From positions 1-64,000 of the forward strand of contig NZ_JAKSYI010000052.1 in NCBI RefSeq assembly GCF_022829285.1: a DNA stretch of 64,000 bases, written 5' to 3'. The notes beneath the pieces are model-generated. The model was not told where the DNA came from, searched no databases, and saw nothing but the letters and a program-made list of their open reading frames with translations. The translations under genes were made by a program, and so were the position numbers. Origin of the DNA: Methylobacterium sp. J-078. GTDB taxonomy: Bacteria; Pseudomonadota; Alphaproteobacteria; Rhizobiales; Beijerinckiaceae. Below are positions 40,361 to 49,161 of this stretch, piece after piece. Position 1 is the first letter of the stretch. The number at the start of each line of letters is the position of its first letter.

Positions 40361-40432
40361 AGAAGCGGACTGGCCGCTTGCCACCCATCCCGGTCGTAGA
40401 GCGGCCGGACGGGTCCCGACCCAGGCCGTGTC
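40361..40432. repeat. Dispersed repeat family, copy C
   Basis: AGAAGCGGACTGGCCGC, then GGTCGTAGAGCGGCCGGACG and CCCGACCCA match copies A, B and D. It lies in the 40216-41087 gap beside a transposase relic. Confidence 0.55.
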
Positions 40433-40498
40433 AAAACGCATTGATCGTGGCCGCCAGCGTCGATCAGCAGGATGACGACGGCGGCGCGGCGGGCAGCT

Positions 40499-40860
40499 TC
40501 AGGCTCGAATGGCCTGGATGAGCCAAGTTGCGCCGAACAGGCGGATCATCCGCTTCACGTTGTAGGCGAGGATGGCGAGGCTCATCTCGGTTCTCACGCC
40601 TTTCAGGCCCTTCATCAGGAAGGGCGTACTGCCCATCCAGGCTTTCGGCGTTCCAAAGACGTGCTCGACCGTGGCGCGCCGGACCGCCATGGCATCGAGC
40701 CGCCTCTGCATGGCCTCCAGCCCCGCCTCGTGCTTCCAGCGCTTGAAGCGCTTGACCTTCTCGGGCGTGCAGCGCGCTCGCGTCGCGCAGGCATGACAGG
40801 TGCGCCCCCCGCCACTCCCGTCGTTTCTCGCCGAGGTCAAGATGTGTGGGCATGCTGCAA
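40499..40860 (-). pseudogene. IS1182-type transposase, C-terminal remnant
   Basis: The minus frame ending at 40499 reads 'RCTPEKVKRFKRWKHEAGLEAMQRRLDAM...RRATVEHVFGTPKAWMGSTPFLMKGLKGVRTEMSLAILAYNVKRMIRLFG'. This is the C-terminal ~110 residues of IS1182/IS5-like DDE transposases, including the final Glu region 'VEHVFGT'. The other ~300 residues, the catalytic Asp residues and inverted terminal repeats are missing. It is an inactive fragment. Confidence 0.8.
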
Positions 40861-40973
40861 CAGCCTGCGGCATTTGCAATCAACCGAGGGCGAGGTCGCG
40901 CGGAGCGTACCGTCCCTGGGGGGTACTGTTTCCGATAGAACGACAACGCCTTGAAGCACCATGGCCCGTGCAT

Positions 40974-40990
40974 TTTAGAAACTATCTAAA
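40974..40990. promoter_or_regulatory. Irr-box-like palindrome (iron control element)
   Basis: TTTAGA-AACTA-TCTAAA is a perfect 6-5-6 inverted repeat and differs by one base from the rhizobial ICE/Irr consensus TTTAGAA-N3-TTCTAAA. It lies ~100 bases before the FecI-type sigma gene in a short AT-rich patch, where a promoter is expected. Irr binds such sites under low iron (or responds to haem), so the whole metallophore locus is probably iron-regulated. Confidence 0.6.
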
Positions 40991-41087
40991 CTATTGAATC
41001 ACTTGCATAATTTCTGAATAGCTGTTTCCTCGCCTCATCGAGATCGAGCGATCACGGATTGATCCAGGGGTGATTGGAGCGGGGTTC

Positions 41088-41597
41088 ATGCAGCCGACAT
41101 TGATCGAGACGCTGCATCGGAGCGAAGGCGTCAGGCTTCGGCGCTTTCTTCTGCGCCTGCTCGGCAGCCCCGACGCAGCCGCCGATGCTCATCAGGAAAC
41201 CTACCTGCGGATGCTCGGCGCCGTGTCGCGTGCGCCTGTCGAGCACCCGTCCGCCTTCCTCTTCCAGGTCGCCAACAACGTCGCGCTGCGGATGCGGAAC
41301 CGGCATCGGCTGGAAGGCACGCTATTCCAGGCCGTGACCGACGGGGACCTTGCGGAGATCGTCGATGGATCTGCCATGCTGGAGCGCCAGGTGATCGCGC
41401 GCCAGGATCTCAGACGGTTGGCGGCGGCCATCGACGCCTTGCCGCCCCGGTGCCGCGAGGTCTTTTTGCTCGTTCGGTTCGAGGGCCTGTCGAACGGTGA
41501 GGTCGCCAGCCGCCTGGGCATCACCCGGAACATGGTCGAGAAGCACCTCATCAAGGCGCTCCTGCACTGCCGCCGCCGCTGCGCCGATCTTCTTTGA
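41088..41597 (+). CDS. FecI-type ECF sigma factor
   Basis: A 169-residue protein started at ATG 41088 (GGAG at 41075, better than the GTG at 41070). FecI-family features are: short region 2 ('LRRFLLRLLGSPDAAADAHQETYLRML...HPSAFLFQVANNVALRMRNRHR') and region 4 ('AIDALPPRCREVFLLVRFEGLSNGEVASRLGITRNMVEKHLIKALLHCRRR'). It is followed by FecR and a TonB-dependent receptor, the classic cell-surface-signalling triad: loaded receptor signals through FecR to this sigma, which transcribes the receptor and probably the biosynthetic genes. An Irr-like site lies upstream. Confidence 0.92.
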   Translation: MQPTLIETLHRSEGVRLRRFLLRLLGSPDAAADAHQETYLRMLGAVSRAPVEHPSAFLFQVANNVALRMRNRHRLEGTLFQAVTDGDLAEIVDGSAMLERQVIARQDLRRLAAAIDALPPRCREVFLLVRFEGLSNGEVASRLGITRNMVEKHLIKALLHCRRRCADLL

Positions 41598-41694
41598 GAG
41601 ACGACGTCAGGAGATTGGCGGCCCGTTGATCTGAGGGTGTAGGAGCAGGGGGCTGGGCCGTCCGGGCTTGGTGCATTCCGGATGGAGCAGGGCT

Positions 41695-42645
41695 GTGGCT
41701 GGCCGCGACGAGACCGACGCGCACGACTCGGGAGAAGACCCGGTCTACGAGGCCGCCGCGGCGTGGGTCGCGCGCCTCGCCTCGCCCGATGCGACGGACC
41801 GGGACCGGGACGCCTTCGAGGCCTGGCGCGCCGCCGACCCCGCCCATGCCGATGCCCATGCCGAGTTGGAGGGGTTGTGGCGCAAGCTCGGTCAAGTGCC
41901 AGATCCCAGGCTTCGCCGCGCATCGTCCAAGGGGGTAGCCGGGATTGCCATCGTCCTCGTCCTCGGGGCCACGCTGGCCTTTCAGCTCGGGCTAATCGAC
42001 TGGCTGCGTTCCGATCTCTGGAGCGGCGTCGGCGACATCGTCCACGCGACCCTGGCGGATGGCAGCCGGATCGACCTCAACACCGATACGGCCATCGCCC
42101 TTCGCTTCAGCGAGACCGAGCGTCGGGTCGAGCTCCTGCGCGGAGAGGCGTTCTTCGACGTGGCCTCCGACCCGCGGCGCCCGTTCGTGGTGCGCGGCGA
42201 CGGGTTGAGCGTCCGGGCCGTGGGCACGCGCTTCGTCGTCCGCGCCGACAGCGCGGAGATCCCGGTCGCCGTGATCGAGGGTCGCGTCGATGTCGCAGCG
42301 TCGGGGCGCCCCGTCCGGATCTCGGCGGGCGAGGCGGTCCGCCGCGCGGAGGCCGAGTCCCTCTCGGTGACGGCGGCGAACACGGACCGGATGACGGCGT
42401 GGCGGGAGGGACGCCTGCGCTTCTCCGGCGAACGGCTCTCCGCCGTGCTGGCTGAATTGGACCGCTTCCGTCACGGACGCATCGTCCTCCTCGACGCGGC
42501 GGCCGGCGAGCGCCGCGTCACCGGGGCCTTCGACGCGCGCAACACGGACGAAGCCCTCGACGCGATCGCCGCGACCATGGGCGTTGAAGTCACGCGCCTG
42601 TCGCCACTCCTCGTCCTCGTCGGATCACCGTTTCGGAAATCGTAA
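41695..42645 (+). CDS. FecR-type membrane sensor/anti-sigma
   Basis: 316 residues from GTG 41695, directly after GGAGCAGGGCT. The cytosolic DUF4880 module ('EAAAAWVARLASPDATDRDRDAFEAWRAADPAHADAHAELEGLW') is followed by one membrane helix ('GIAIVLVLGATLAFQLGLI'). The FecR domain comes next ('LADGSRIDLNTDTAIALRFSETERRVELLRGEAFFDVASD...RPFVVRGDGLSVRAVGTRFVV') and then a DUF4974/STN-like C-terminus. It relays the state of the receptor to the FecI sigma. The length is normal. Confidence 0.93.
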   Translation: MAGRDETDAHDSGEDPVYEAAAAWVARLASPDATDRDRDAFEAWRAADPAHADAHAELEGLWRKLGQVPDPRLRRASSKGVAGIAIVLVLGATLAFQLGLIDWLRSDLWSGVGDIVHATLADGSRIDLNTDTAIALRFSETERRVELLRGEAFFDVASDPRRPFVVRGDGLSVRAVGTRFVVRADSAEIPVAVIEGRVDVAASGRPVRISAGEAVRRAEAESLSVTAANTDRMTAWREGRLRFSGERLSAVLAELDRFRHGRIVLLDAAAGERRVTGAFDARNTDEALDAIAATMGVEVTRLSPLLVLVGSPFRKS

Positions 42646-42757
42646 AATAAGTTCGTCATCGAACGTCAGGATTCCGGGGCCTCGTTGATCTCAATCGGTG
42701 GGGGGCGAGCGGGCGCGACGCGTGCCGCCTCCCTTCGAGAGATGGACGGGGCTTGGA

Positions 42758-45379
42758 ATGACGGCGCGCGGGCGTGGGATTGCGAATGAACGGCGGGTCG
42801 GTCTGGCCCTTGCCGGCGTGTCGATGCTTGTGATGGTCCCGCCGGCCGTTCAAGGTCAGGAAGTGCTTGGTCCGGACGAGCACGCCCGAGAGGCGCAGGG
42901 CCAGTCTGCGCGTAGCACCCGGCCCGTGCATGAGCGAACCGGGAGCATCCTCGCCCTCGCGCCGGAGGCTTCAGCCCCGAGCACCGCGAAGCGTGTCGCC
43001 CTGGCGATCCCGAAAGGGCCGCTCGAATCGGCCCTCGTCGCCTTCACCGAACAGGCCGGGATCAAGCTCGTCTACGCGACCGACCTCACGACGCGGCTAG
43101 TAACGGACGGCCTCGACGGCGCCTTCGAGCCCCTCGACGGCCTCGGCCGGCTCCTCGCCGGAACCGGAATGAGCTTTCGCGCGGTCGGCCCCTCCACCAT
43201 CACGCTGGTGAACCCGCGCTACGTCCAGCTCGGCGGCGAGCCGGCCAACGCGGTCGCGCTCGAGGAACTCCACGTGGCCGGGTCCGCGCAGGCTCCGGGG
43301 GTGGTCACCGGCTTGCCGCCGCGTTCCGGCACCGTGGGGCAACCGCCCGTCCCCTATGCGGGCGGCCAGGTCGGCAGCGGCACGCGGGTCGGCCTCCTCG
43401 GCAACCGCTCTGTCCTGAAAACGCCCTTCAACGTGACGGGCTACACGGAGAAGCTGATCAATGATCAGGAGGCACGCTCCGTCGGCGACGTCGTGCTGAA
43501 CAATCCGTCCGTGCGCAGCGACGCCCCGCCCTACAGCGAGCGCGACTCGTACTTCATCCGCGGCTTCTCGGTCACCAACCTCGACACCGCTTTCGACGGC
43601 CTGTTCTACATTGCCAATCCGCGCCGCAGCTTCACCGAGGGGCTGGAGCGCGTCGAGGTCCTGCTCGGGCCGACGGCGCTTCTCAGCGGTGGCACCGGTC
43701 GCGTCGGCGGCACCATTAACCTCGTGCCGAAGCGGGCCTATGACGAGCCGCTTACACGGATCACCACGAGCTACTTCAGCGATTCGCAGTTCGGGACCCA
43801 TCTCGATTTCGGGCGGCGCTTCGGCACGTTCAAGGAGTGGGGCGTGCGCTTCAACGGCGCCTACCGCAACGGCGACACGCCGCTGGACAAGAACGCCATC
43901 GAGGTCGGCGTCGCGGCGCTTGGCATCGACTACCGCAACGACCGCTTCCGCGCCTCGTTCGATTTCAACCACTCGACCCAGAACATCACGGCACCGACCT
44001 CGCTGTTCAATGCGGTCGCGCCCGGCATTCCCGTGCCACGCGCGCCGAACGCACGCCGCAACACCGCGAATGCCTTCGAGTACAACGACAGCCGCTACAA
44101 CATGGCCGCCGGCCGGGTCGAGTACGACATCCTACCCGAGACGACGATCTACGCGGCCGGCGGTCTCAGCCGATACAACGAGGACTTCCTGACTTCGAAC
44201 TACCGCGTGATCAACACGACCGGGCTGGCGACGAACTCGCTCGCCATCCAGCCCCTGGAACTGCAGGGGTTCACCGGTGAGGTGGGCATCCGGACGAGCT
44301 TCCAGACCGGTATCGTCGGGCATCAATTTACGGTGGCGGCCGTCGAGGCGGTCAACAAGAACTACTCGCGCGGCTTCGTCCCCTTCGCGCTGCCGATCTA
44401 CAACACCAACATCTACAACCCGGGCGACCTGCCGTTCGGCTCCGTCGCCACGGGCCTGTTCCCCCGCTCCGAACAGCAGCCTCTGTTTACGGAACTCTCC
44501 GCGCGCAGCGTCGCCATCGCCGACACCCTGTCGCTGGGCGAGGACCGGTTCCTGCTGACCCTGGGCGGTCGCTTCCAGGACATCGATCTGAAGAGCTACG
44601 CCACGCGTCCGGGCCCGACGCAGGGCAACCTGGCCACCAGCTACCAAGAGGGCCGGTTCAGTCCCGCCATCGCGTTGGTGATCCGTCCCTTTGAGAACCT
44701 GTCGTTCTACGGAAACTACATCGAGTCCCTCGATGCGGGGCCGTCCGCCCCGGCGACGGCGATCAACTCCAGTGACGTCTTCGCCCCCGTGGTTAGCCGG
44801 CAGAAGGAGGTCGGCGCGAAGGTCGATTTCGGCACGGTTTCGCTCACGACCTCACTCTTCGAGATCGAGCAGCCGAGCGCCTTCACCGATCCCGCCACGA
44901 ACCGGTTTTCCGTGAGCGGCCTGCAGCGCAATCGCGGCATCGAGGTCAACGTGTTCGGCGAACTCGTTCCGGGTGTGCGCCTGCTGGGCGGTGTGACCCT
45001 GATCGACGCGAAGCTCGTCAACACGGTGGGCGGCCGGTTCGACGGCAAGGCGGCGCCGGGCGTTCCCGATACGGCGTTCAACCTCTACGGCGAAGTCGAC
45101 CTGCCGCCGTGGCTGGTTCCGGGCCTGACCCTGACGGGGCGGGCGATCTACACCAGCAGCATGTTCTACAGTCAGGACAACACCCAGTCGGTACCGGACT
45201 GGACGCGGTTCGATGCGGGCCTGCGCTACACGTTCGAGGGCGTGAACGGGAAGCCGGTGGTGATGCGCGCCACGGTTCAGAACATCCTCGACGACTCGTA
45301 CTGGGCCTCCGCCGCGCGCGGCTTTCTCGCGGTTGGCGCTCCCCGGACGGTCATTCTCTCCGCGACCGTCGACTTCTGA
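42758..45379 (+). CDS. TonB-dependent metallophore receptor with signalling (STN) domain
   Basis: 873 residues from ATG 42758 (GGGGCTTGGA upstream). A signal peptide and ~45 polar residues precede the STN domain (~85-145, 'ALVAFTEQAGIKLVYATDL...RLLAGTGMSFRAVG') that contacts FecR. The plug follows ('FNVTGYTEKLINDQEARSVGDVVLNNPSVRSD...YFIRGFSVTNLDTAFDGLF...RVEVLLGPTALLSGGTGRVGGTINLVPKRA'). The 22-strand barrel ends in 'TVDF' with the terminal aromatic. It is a FhuE/FpvA-type siderophore receptor. It lies between FecR and the PepSY protein and presumably imports the product of the downstream cluster. Confidence 0.93.
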   Translation: MTARGRGIANERRVGLALAGVSMLVMVPPAVQGQEVLGPDEHAREAQGQSARSTRPVHERTGSILALAPEASAPSTAKRVALAIPKGPLESALVAFTEQAGIKLVYATDLTTRLVTDGLDGAFEPLDGLGRLLAGTGMSFRAVGPSTITLVNPRYVQLGGEPANAVALEELHVAGSAQAPGVVTGLPPRSGTVGQPPVPYAGGQVGSGTRVGLLGNRSVLKTPFNVTGYTEKLINDQEARSVGDVVLNNPSVRSDAPPYSERDSYFIRGFSVTNLDTAFDGLFYIANPRRSFTEGLERVEVLLGPTALLSGGTGRVGGTINLVPKRAYDEPLTRITTSYFSDSQFGTHLDFGRRFGTFKEWGVRFNGAYRNGDTPLDKNAIEVGVAALGIDYRNDRFRASFDFNHSTQNITAPTSLFNAVAPGIPVPRAPNARRNTANAFEYNDSRYNMAAGRVEYDILPETTIYAAGGLSRYNEDFLTSNYRVINTTGLATNSLAIQPLELQGFTGEVGIRTSFQTGIVGHQFTVAAVEAVNKNYSRGFVPFALPIYNTNIYNPGDLPFGSVATGLFPRSEQQPLFTELSARSVAIADTLSLGEDRFLLTLGGRFQDIDLKSYATRPGPTQGNLATSYQEGRFSPAIALVIRPFENLSFYGNYIESLDAGPSAPATAINSSDVFAPVVSRQKEVGAKVDFGTVSLTTSLFEIEQPSAFTDPATNRFSVSGLQRNRGIEVNVFGELVPGVRLLGGVTLIDAKLVNTVGGRFDGKAAPGVPDTAFNLYGEVDLPPWLVPGLTLTGRAIYTSSMFYSQDNTQSVPDWTRFDAGLRYTFEGVNGKPVVMRATVQNILDDSYWASAARGFLAVGAPRTVILSATVDF

Positions 45380-45436
45380 TGTGACCGGCGGACCCGACAT
45401 CGTGCGATCCGGGCCGGTGATGCGGGAGGGCCCGGC

Positions 45437-47020
45437 ATGAGGGCAAGCTTTCGCCAGTCCATGGCGTGGCTGCACACCTGGTCGGGCCTGATCGTCGGCT
45501 GGGTGCTGTTCGCGATCTTCGTGACGGGCACGGCGAGCTACTACCGGACCGACATCTCCCGCTGGATGCGGCCCGAACTCGGCCTCGCCGAGCCCCTGCG
45601 CGGCCCCGAGCTCGCCGACGCTACCGAGCGGGCCGTGGCCTACCTCGCCTTGCACGCGCCGCGGGCCCGGTCGTGGTTCATCGGCCTGCCACGGCCCGAG
45701 AAGCCGGTGCTCGACCTGTTCTGGCGCACCCGTCCGGGTGAGCCGCCGGGCCACGTGCACCTCGATCCGGCCACCGGGGCCGAAGCGGTCGTTCGCGACA
45801 CCGAGGGCGGCGACTTCCTCTACCGGTTCCATTTCGAGCTGCACATGGCGCCTCTCTGGGGGCGCTGGGTGGTCGGCATCTGCGCGATGATCATGCTGGT
45901 GGCGCTGATCTCCGGCATCCTCATCCACCGGCGCATCTTCGTGGATTTCTTCACCTTCCGCCGGGACAAGGCGCCGCGCCGCAGCTTCCTCGACGCGCAC
46001 AACGTCAGCGGCGTGCTGGCGCTGCCGTTCCACCTGATGATCACCTATACGGGCGTCGTCACCCTGGCGACGTTCTACATGCCCTGGGGCGTGACGACAG
46101 CCTATCAGGGAAACACCCAGGCCTTCTTTTCCGAGGCCGCCTGGATCACGACGCCGCGCCGGCCGGCGAACCGGCCCGCCGTCCCGACCCCGGTCGGCCC
46201 CCTCGTGGAGCGCGCGGTCGCGATGGTCGCCGAGCCCCTGGAACGCCTCACCATCGTCAACCCGGGCGACGCCCACGCGACCGTCGTCGCGCTGTTCTCG
46301 GAGCCGCGCGGCATCGCCCGCGACCATCCGCAGATCGCCTTCGACGGCGTCAGCGGCGCGGTGCTGGAGGTGCGCGGACTCGATCTCAGGGCCGCCGCCA
46401 AGACCTTCACGACCATGACGGGCCTGCACGAGGCGCACTTCGCCGGCGGTGCCGTGCGCCTGCTGTTCTTCCTCTGTGGCCTGATGGGCTGCGCCACGGT
46501 GGCGACCGGGATCATCCTGTGGTCCCTCGCGCGGCTGCCGCGGGCGGGCGAGCGAGCCTTCCCGGGCCTTCGCCTCGTCCAGGCCCTCAACGTCGGCGTC
46601 GTGGTGGGCCTGCCGGCGGCCGTGGCCGTCTACTTCCTGGCCAACCGGCTGCTGCCCGTCGGCCTTGCCGGCCGGGCCGAATGGGAGATCCGCGCCTTCT
46701 TCGGGGCCTGGATCATCGCCGCGCTGGTGCCGTTGGCCCGCTCGCATCGCCGGGCATGGTGCCAGGGGCTCTGGGTGGTGGCGCTCCTCTGCCTTGCCGT
46801 CGTGGCGGCCGACATCCTCACCCTGCCGCAGCACAGCCTGCGCCGGTCCGGCGCCGATCCGCTCTTCGCGTGGTTCGACGCCGCGATGCTGGCGCTGGCA
46901 TTCCTGTTCGCCGTCGCGGCCCGGCGGGTCGCCCGCTACGAGGCGCCGGAGCGACGGCACCGGCAACCCCTAATGGCAGGCTCCGCGATGTCGGCGCCAG
47001 CCACTCGGATCGACTCGTGA
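45437..47020 (+). CDS. PepSY-associated transmembrane protein, putative metallophore reductase
   Basis: A 527-residue protein with GGGAGGG before ATG 45437. Four long membrane segments, including 'TWSGLIVGWVLFAIFVTGTASYY', 'WVVGICAMIMLVALISGILIHRRIF' and 'HNVSGVLALPFHLMITYTGVVTLATFYMPWG', alternate with PepSY-like periplasmic modules. Then come ~140 C-terminal residues of further helices. The paired histidines in helices are as in FpvG/PiuB-like iron reductases. These act in the inner membrane, freeing iron from siderophores in the periplasm. It follows the receptor by 57 bases. Confidence 0.85.
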   Translation: MRASFRQSMAWLHTWSGLIVGWVLFAIFVTGTASYYRTDISRWMRPELGLAEPLRGPELADATERAVAYLALHAPRARSWFIGLPRPEKPVLDLFWRTRPGEPPGHVHLDPATGAEAVVRDTEGGDFLYRFHFELHMAPLWGRWVVGICAMIMLVALISGILIHRRIFVDFFTFRRDKAPRRSFLDAHNVSGVLALPFHLMITYTGVVTLATFYMPWGVTTAYQGNTQAFFSEAAWITTPRRPANRPAVPTPVGPLVERAVAMVAEPLERLTIVNPGDAHATVVALFSEPRGIARDHPQIAFDGVSGAVLEVRGLDLRAAAKTFTTMTGLHEAHFAGGAVRLLFFLCGLMGCATVATGIILWSLARLPRAGERAFPGLRLVQALNVGVVVGLPAAVAVYFLANRLLPVGLAGRAEWEIRAFFGAWIIAALVPLARSHRRAWCQGLWVVALLCLAVVAADILTLPQHSLRRSGADPLFAWFDAAMLALAFLFAVAARRVARYEAPERRHRQPLMAGSAMSAPATRIDS

Positions 47021-47181
47021 GCACCGATCACCAGACGCATGTCGGGAAGACGTAAGTTGGCTCCTTCGAGTTTCATTCGTGTCTTGATCAAAAGTAATTC
47101 TAATGAAAGTCTCGTAAAAAAGACATTTCTTGCTCCTGTGTTGACTATGCCATAGGAAATAAGTAAGATGTTGTGCAATAT

Positions 47182-47223
47182 GGTTCATTTTATGGAACCT
47201 TTCTGCTCGAAATATCATTTCGA
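47182..47223. promoter_or_regulatory. Two inverted repeats upstream of the biosynthetic genes (in the 47021-47379 gap)
   Basis: TCGAAAT-ATC-ATTTCGA (47207-47223) is a perfect 7-3-7 palindrome, and GGTTC-N8-GAACC (47182-47199) precedes it. Both lie in the AT-rich 360-base gap before the AsbA-like gene, which otherwise holds no gene. They are the best candidates for an operator or sigma-dependent control site of the biosynthetic operon. The first matches neither Fur nor Irr consensus. Confidence 0.45.
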
Positions 47224-47379
47224 AAGCTAGAAAACTTGATCCGGGTCAAGTTGTCGCGTCGATCTTCTGAAGGATGATCGGGGGACATCCATGGTCCATT
47301 CGCGCCGGACAAGCCGGCTGTTGCTGGTCCCGCTCGCGGATTGCTCGATCATCCAGGGCTCGAACGAGGTTCGGTCGTC

Positions 47380-49161
47380 ATGCCACCATCGTCTCAAGCC
47401 GTCGCGGAGGCGGCGGCGTTCCGCAGCTTCGCCAACGGCTACCTGCGCGAGATCGACCCCGGCATCCCGGTCCGCCACACGCTGCCGGACGGCCCTACGG
47501 CGGGATGCGTGGAGTGGAATCTGCGCAGCCGCCGCCTCGCGATCCGCGCGGAAATCCGGTCCCCGTCCCTGTGCGGCGCGCAGGGCTTCGGCCGCCTCTG
47601 GACCCGCCATCTCCACGAGCCGCGGTGGCGCGATGTGCCGCCGATGCACGCGCTTCAGGAGCTTCTCGGCGAGGCCTATGCCCGCGTCGGCCTGGGCGAG
47701 GCCGCCCGCACGCAGGAACTCGAACTGCTCGGGCGCATCCTCGACAGTTATCGCGAGACGGCCCGCCAACTCGACCTCGCCGCGCGGGAGACGGGCGAGG
47801 ATACAAGCTTCATCGGAACCGAGCGCGCCCTGGTGTTCGGCCACTGGCTCCACCCGACGCCGAAGAGCCGGCAGGGCCTCTCGATCTGGCAGGCGCGCGC
47901 CTACGGACCTGAGGAGGCGGGGGGGTTCCGGCTCGCGGTGTTCGCCGTCGAGGCGGCCCGCGTCCGCCACGATTCGGCTGTTCGGCGATCCGCGCCGGAG
48001 ATCGCCCTCGACCTCCTCGGCGCCGATGCCGCGCGCCTGCCGCTGCGCCCCGGCGAGATCGCCCTTCCCATGCACCCGCTCCAGGCCGACGCGCTGATGC
48101 TGGAGCCGCATGTAGCCGCGATGGTGGAGGCGCGGCAGGTCCGGCGCCTCGGCGATTTCGGCCCTCGCTACACGGCGACCTCCTCGTTGCGGACCGTCTA
48201 CGCACCAGACAGCCCGTGGATGGCGAAGTTCTCGCTACCAGTCACGCTGACCAATTCCCTGCGGCTGAACCGCTTCGCCGAACTCGAAGCCGGCGTTGCC
48301 ATGGCACGGCTGCTGGCCCTGAACGGCTTTGGCACCCGCCATTCCGCCTTCCGGATCGTGTCCGACCCGGCCTACCTCACCCTGCACTGTCCGGGGCGCG
48401 CCGAGAGCGGATTCGAGACGGTTTTGCGCGAGAATCCGTTTCGCGGCGGCGCCGAGCGGGGCGTCGCGACGCTGGCGGCCCTCACGGCCGAGCCGCTGCC
48501 CGGCCGTGCCTCGCGGCTGGAAGCGCTGCTGCGCCGCGTCGCTCCCGGTGGCGTCTCCGCGCGGGCCCACGCCGCGCGGGCCTGGTTCGGCCTCTACCTC
48601 GACTGCATGCTGGAACCCATCGTCGCCCTCTACGATGCCCATGGCATCGCCCTGGAGGCGCACCAGCAGAACGCGCTCCTTGATGTCGCCACCGGCTGGC
48701 CGCGCCGGGGCTATTACCGGGACAACCAGGGCTTCTACCTGTCCGAGGCGGCGCGGCCCCGGCTCCTGCGCCAGGCGCCCGAGACGGCCACCATCGCGGG
48801 TCTCTACTTCCCTGAGTCGGAGGTGAACCGGCGCCTCGGCTACTACTTGGTGGTCAACCAGATCTTCTCCGTGATCGCCCGGATGGGGCATGACGAGATC
48901 CTACCCGAGGCGATCCTCCTCGACGACCTCGCCGCCCGCCTGGAGGCGATGGCGCGCCGCATGACCGGCGCGGGCCGCACCTTCGCTCGTTCGGTGGTGG
49001 AGGGATCGACCCTCTGCACCAAGGCCAACCTGCGTGTGCGCCTCGCGGACCGCGACGAGCTCGCCTCGGGGGACGGGACGGATACCTATCGCGATATGCC
49101 GAACCCGCTCCGCGCGCGGGCGATGCTGCGCAGCGAGGCCGGCTGTGCCCTTGCCTCTTGA
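47380..49161 (+). CDS. mllA: NIS siderophore synthetase, AsbA-like (IucA/IucC family)
   Basis: 593 residues from ATG 47380 (GAGG 11 bases upstream; a TTG at 47341 extends the frame). IucA/IucC motifs are present: 'LPMHPLQADALML', the ATP/substrate loop 'YTATSSLRTVYAPDSPWMAKFSLPVTLTNSLRLN', 'LEAHQQNALLDV' and 'KANLRVRLADRDEL'. These ATP-dependent, NRPS-independent synthetases couple citrate to polyamines. Gene order identifies it with AsbA of Bacillus petrobactin synthesis, which joins citrate to the spermidine-type unit. As I recall, the Methylobacterium methylolanthanin locus uses the symbol mllA for this position. It overlaps the next gene by 17 bases. Confidence 0.88.
   Translation: MPPSSQAVAEAAAFRSFANGYLREIDPGIPVRHTLPDGPTAGCVEWNLRSRRLAIRAEIRSPSLCGAQGFGRLWTRHLHEPRWRDVPPMHALQELLGEAYARVGLGEAARTQELELLGRILDSYRETARQLDLAARETGEDTSFIGTERALVFGHWLHPTPKSRQGLSIWQARAYGPEEAGGFRLAVFAVEAARVRHDSAVRRSAPEIALDLLGADAARLPLRPGEIALPMHPLQADALMLEPHVAAMVEARQVRRLGDFGPRYTATSSLRTVYAPDSPWMAKFSLPVTLTNSLRLNRFAELEAGVAMARLLALNGFGTRHSAFRIVSDPAYLTLHCPGRAESGFETVLRENPFRGGAERGVATLAALTAEPLPGRASRLEALLRRVAPGGVSARAHAARAWFGLYLDCMLEPIVALYDAHGIALEAHQQNALLDVATGWPRRGYYRDNQGFYLSEAARPRLLRQAPETATIAGLYFPESEVNRRLGYYLVVNQIFSVIARMGHDEILPEAILLDDLAARLEAMARRMTGAGRTFARSVVEGSTLCTKANLRVRLADRDELASGDGTDTYRDMPNPLRARAMLRSEAGCALAS

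Noticed and set aside
40216..41087. Active insertion sequence
   Set aside because: Only the C-terminal quarter of an IS1182-type transposase remains, with no terminal inverted repeats or target duplication.
47090..47104. Second Irr box upstream of the AsbA-like gene
   Set aside because: Only one half (ATTAGAATT on the minus strand) resembles the motif; the other half does not match.
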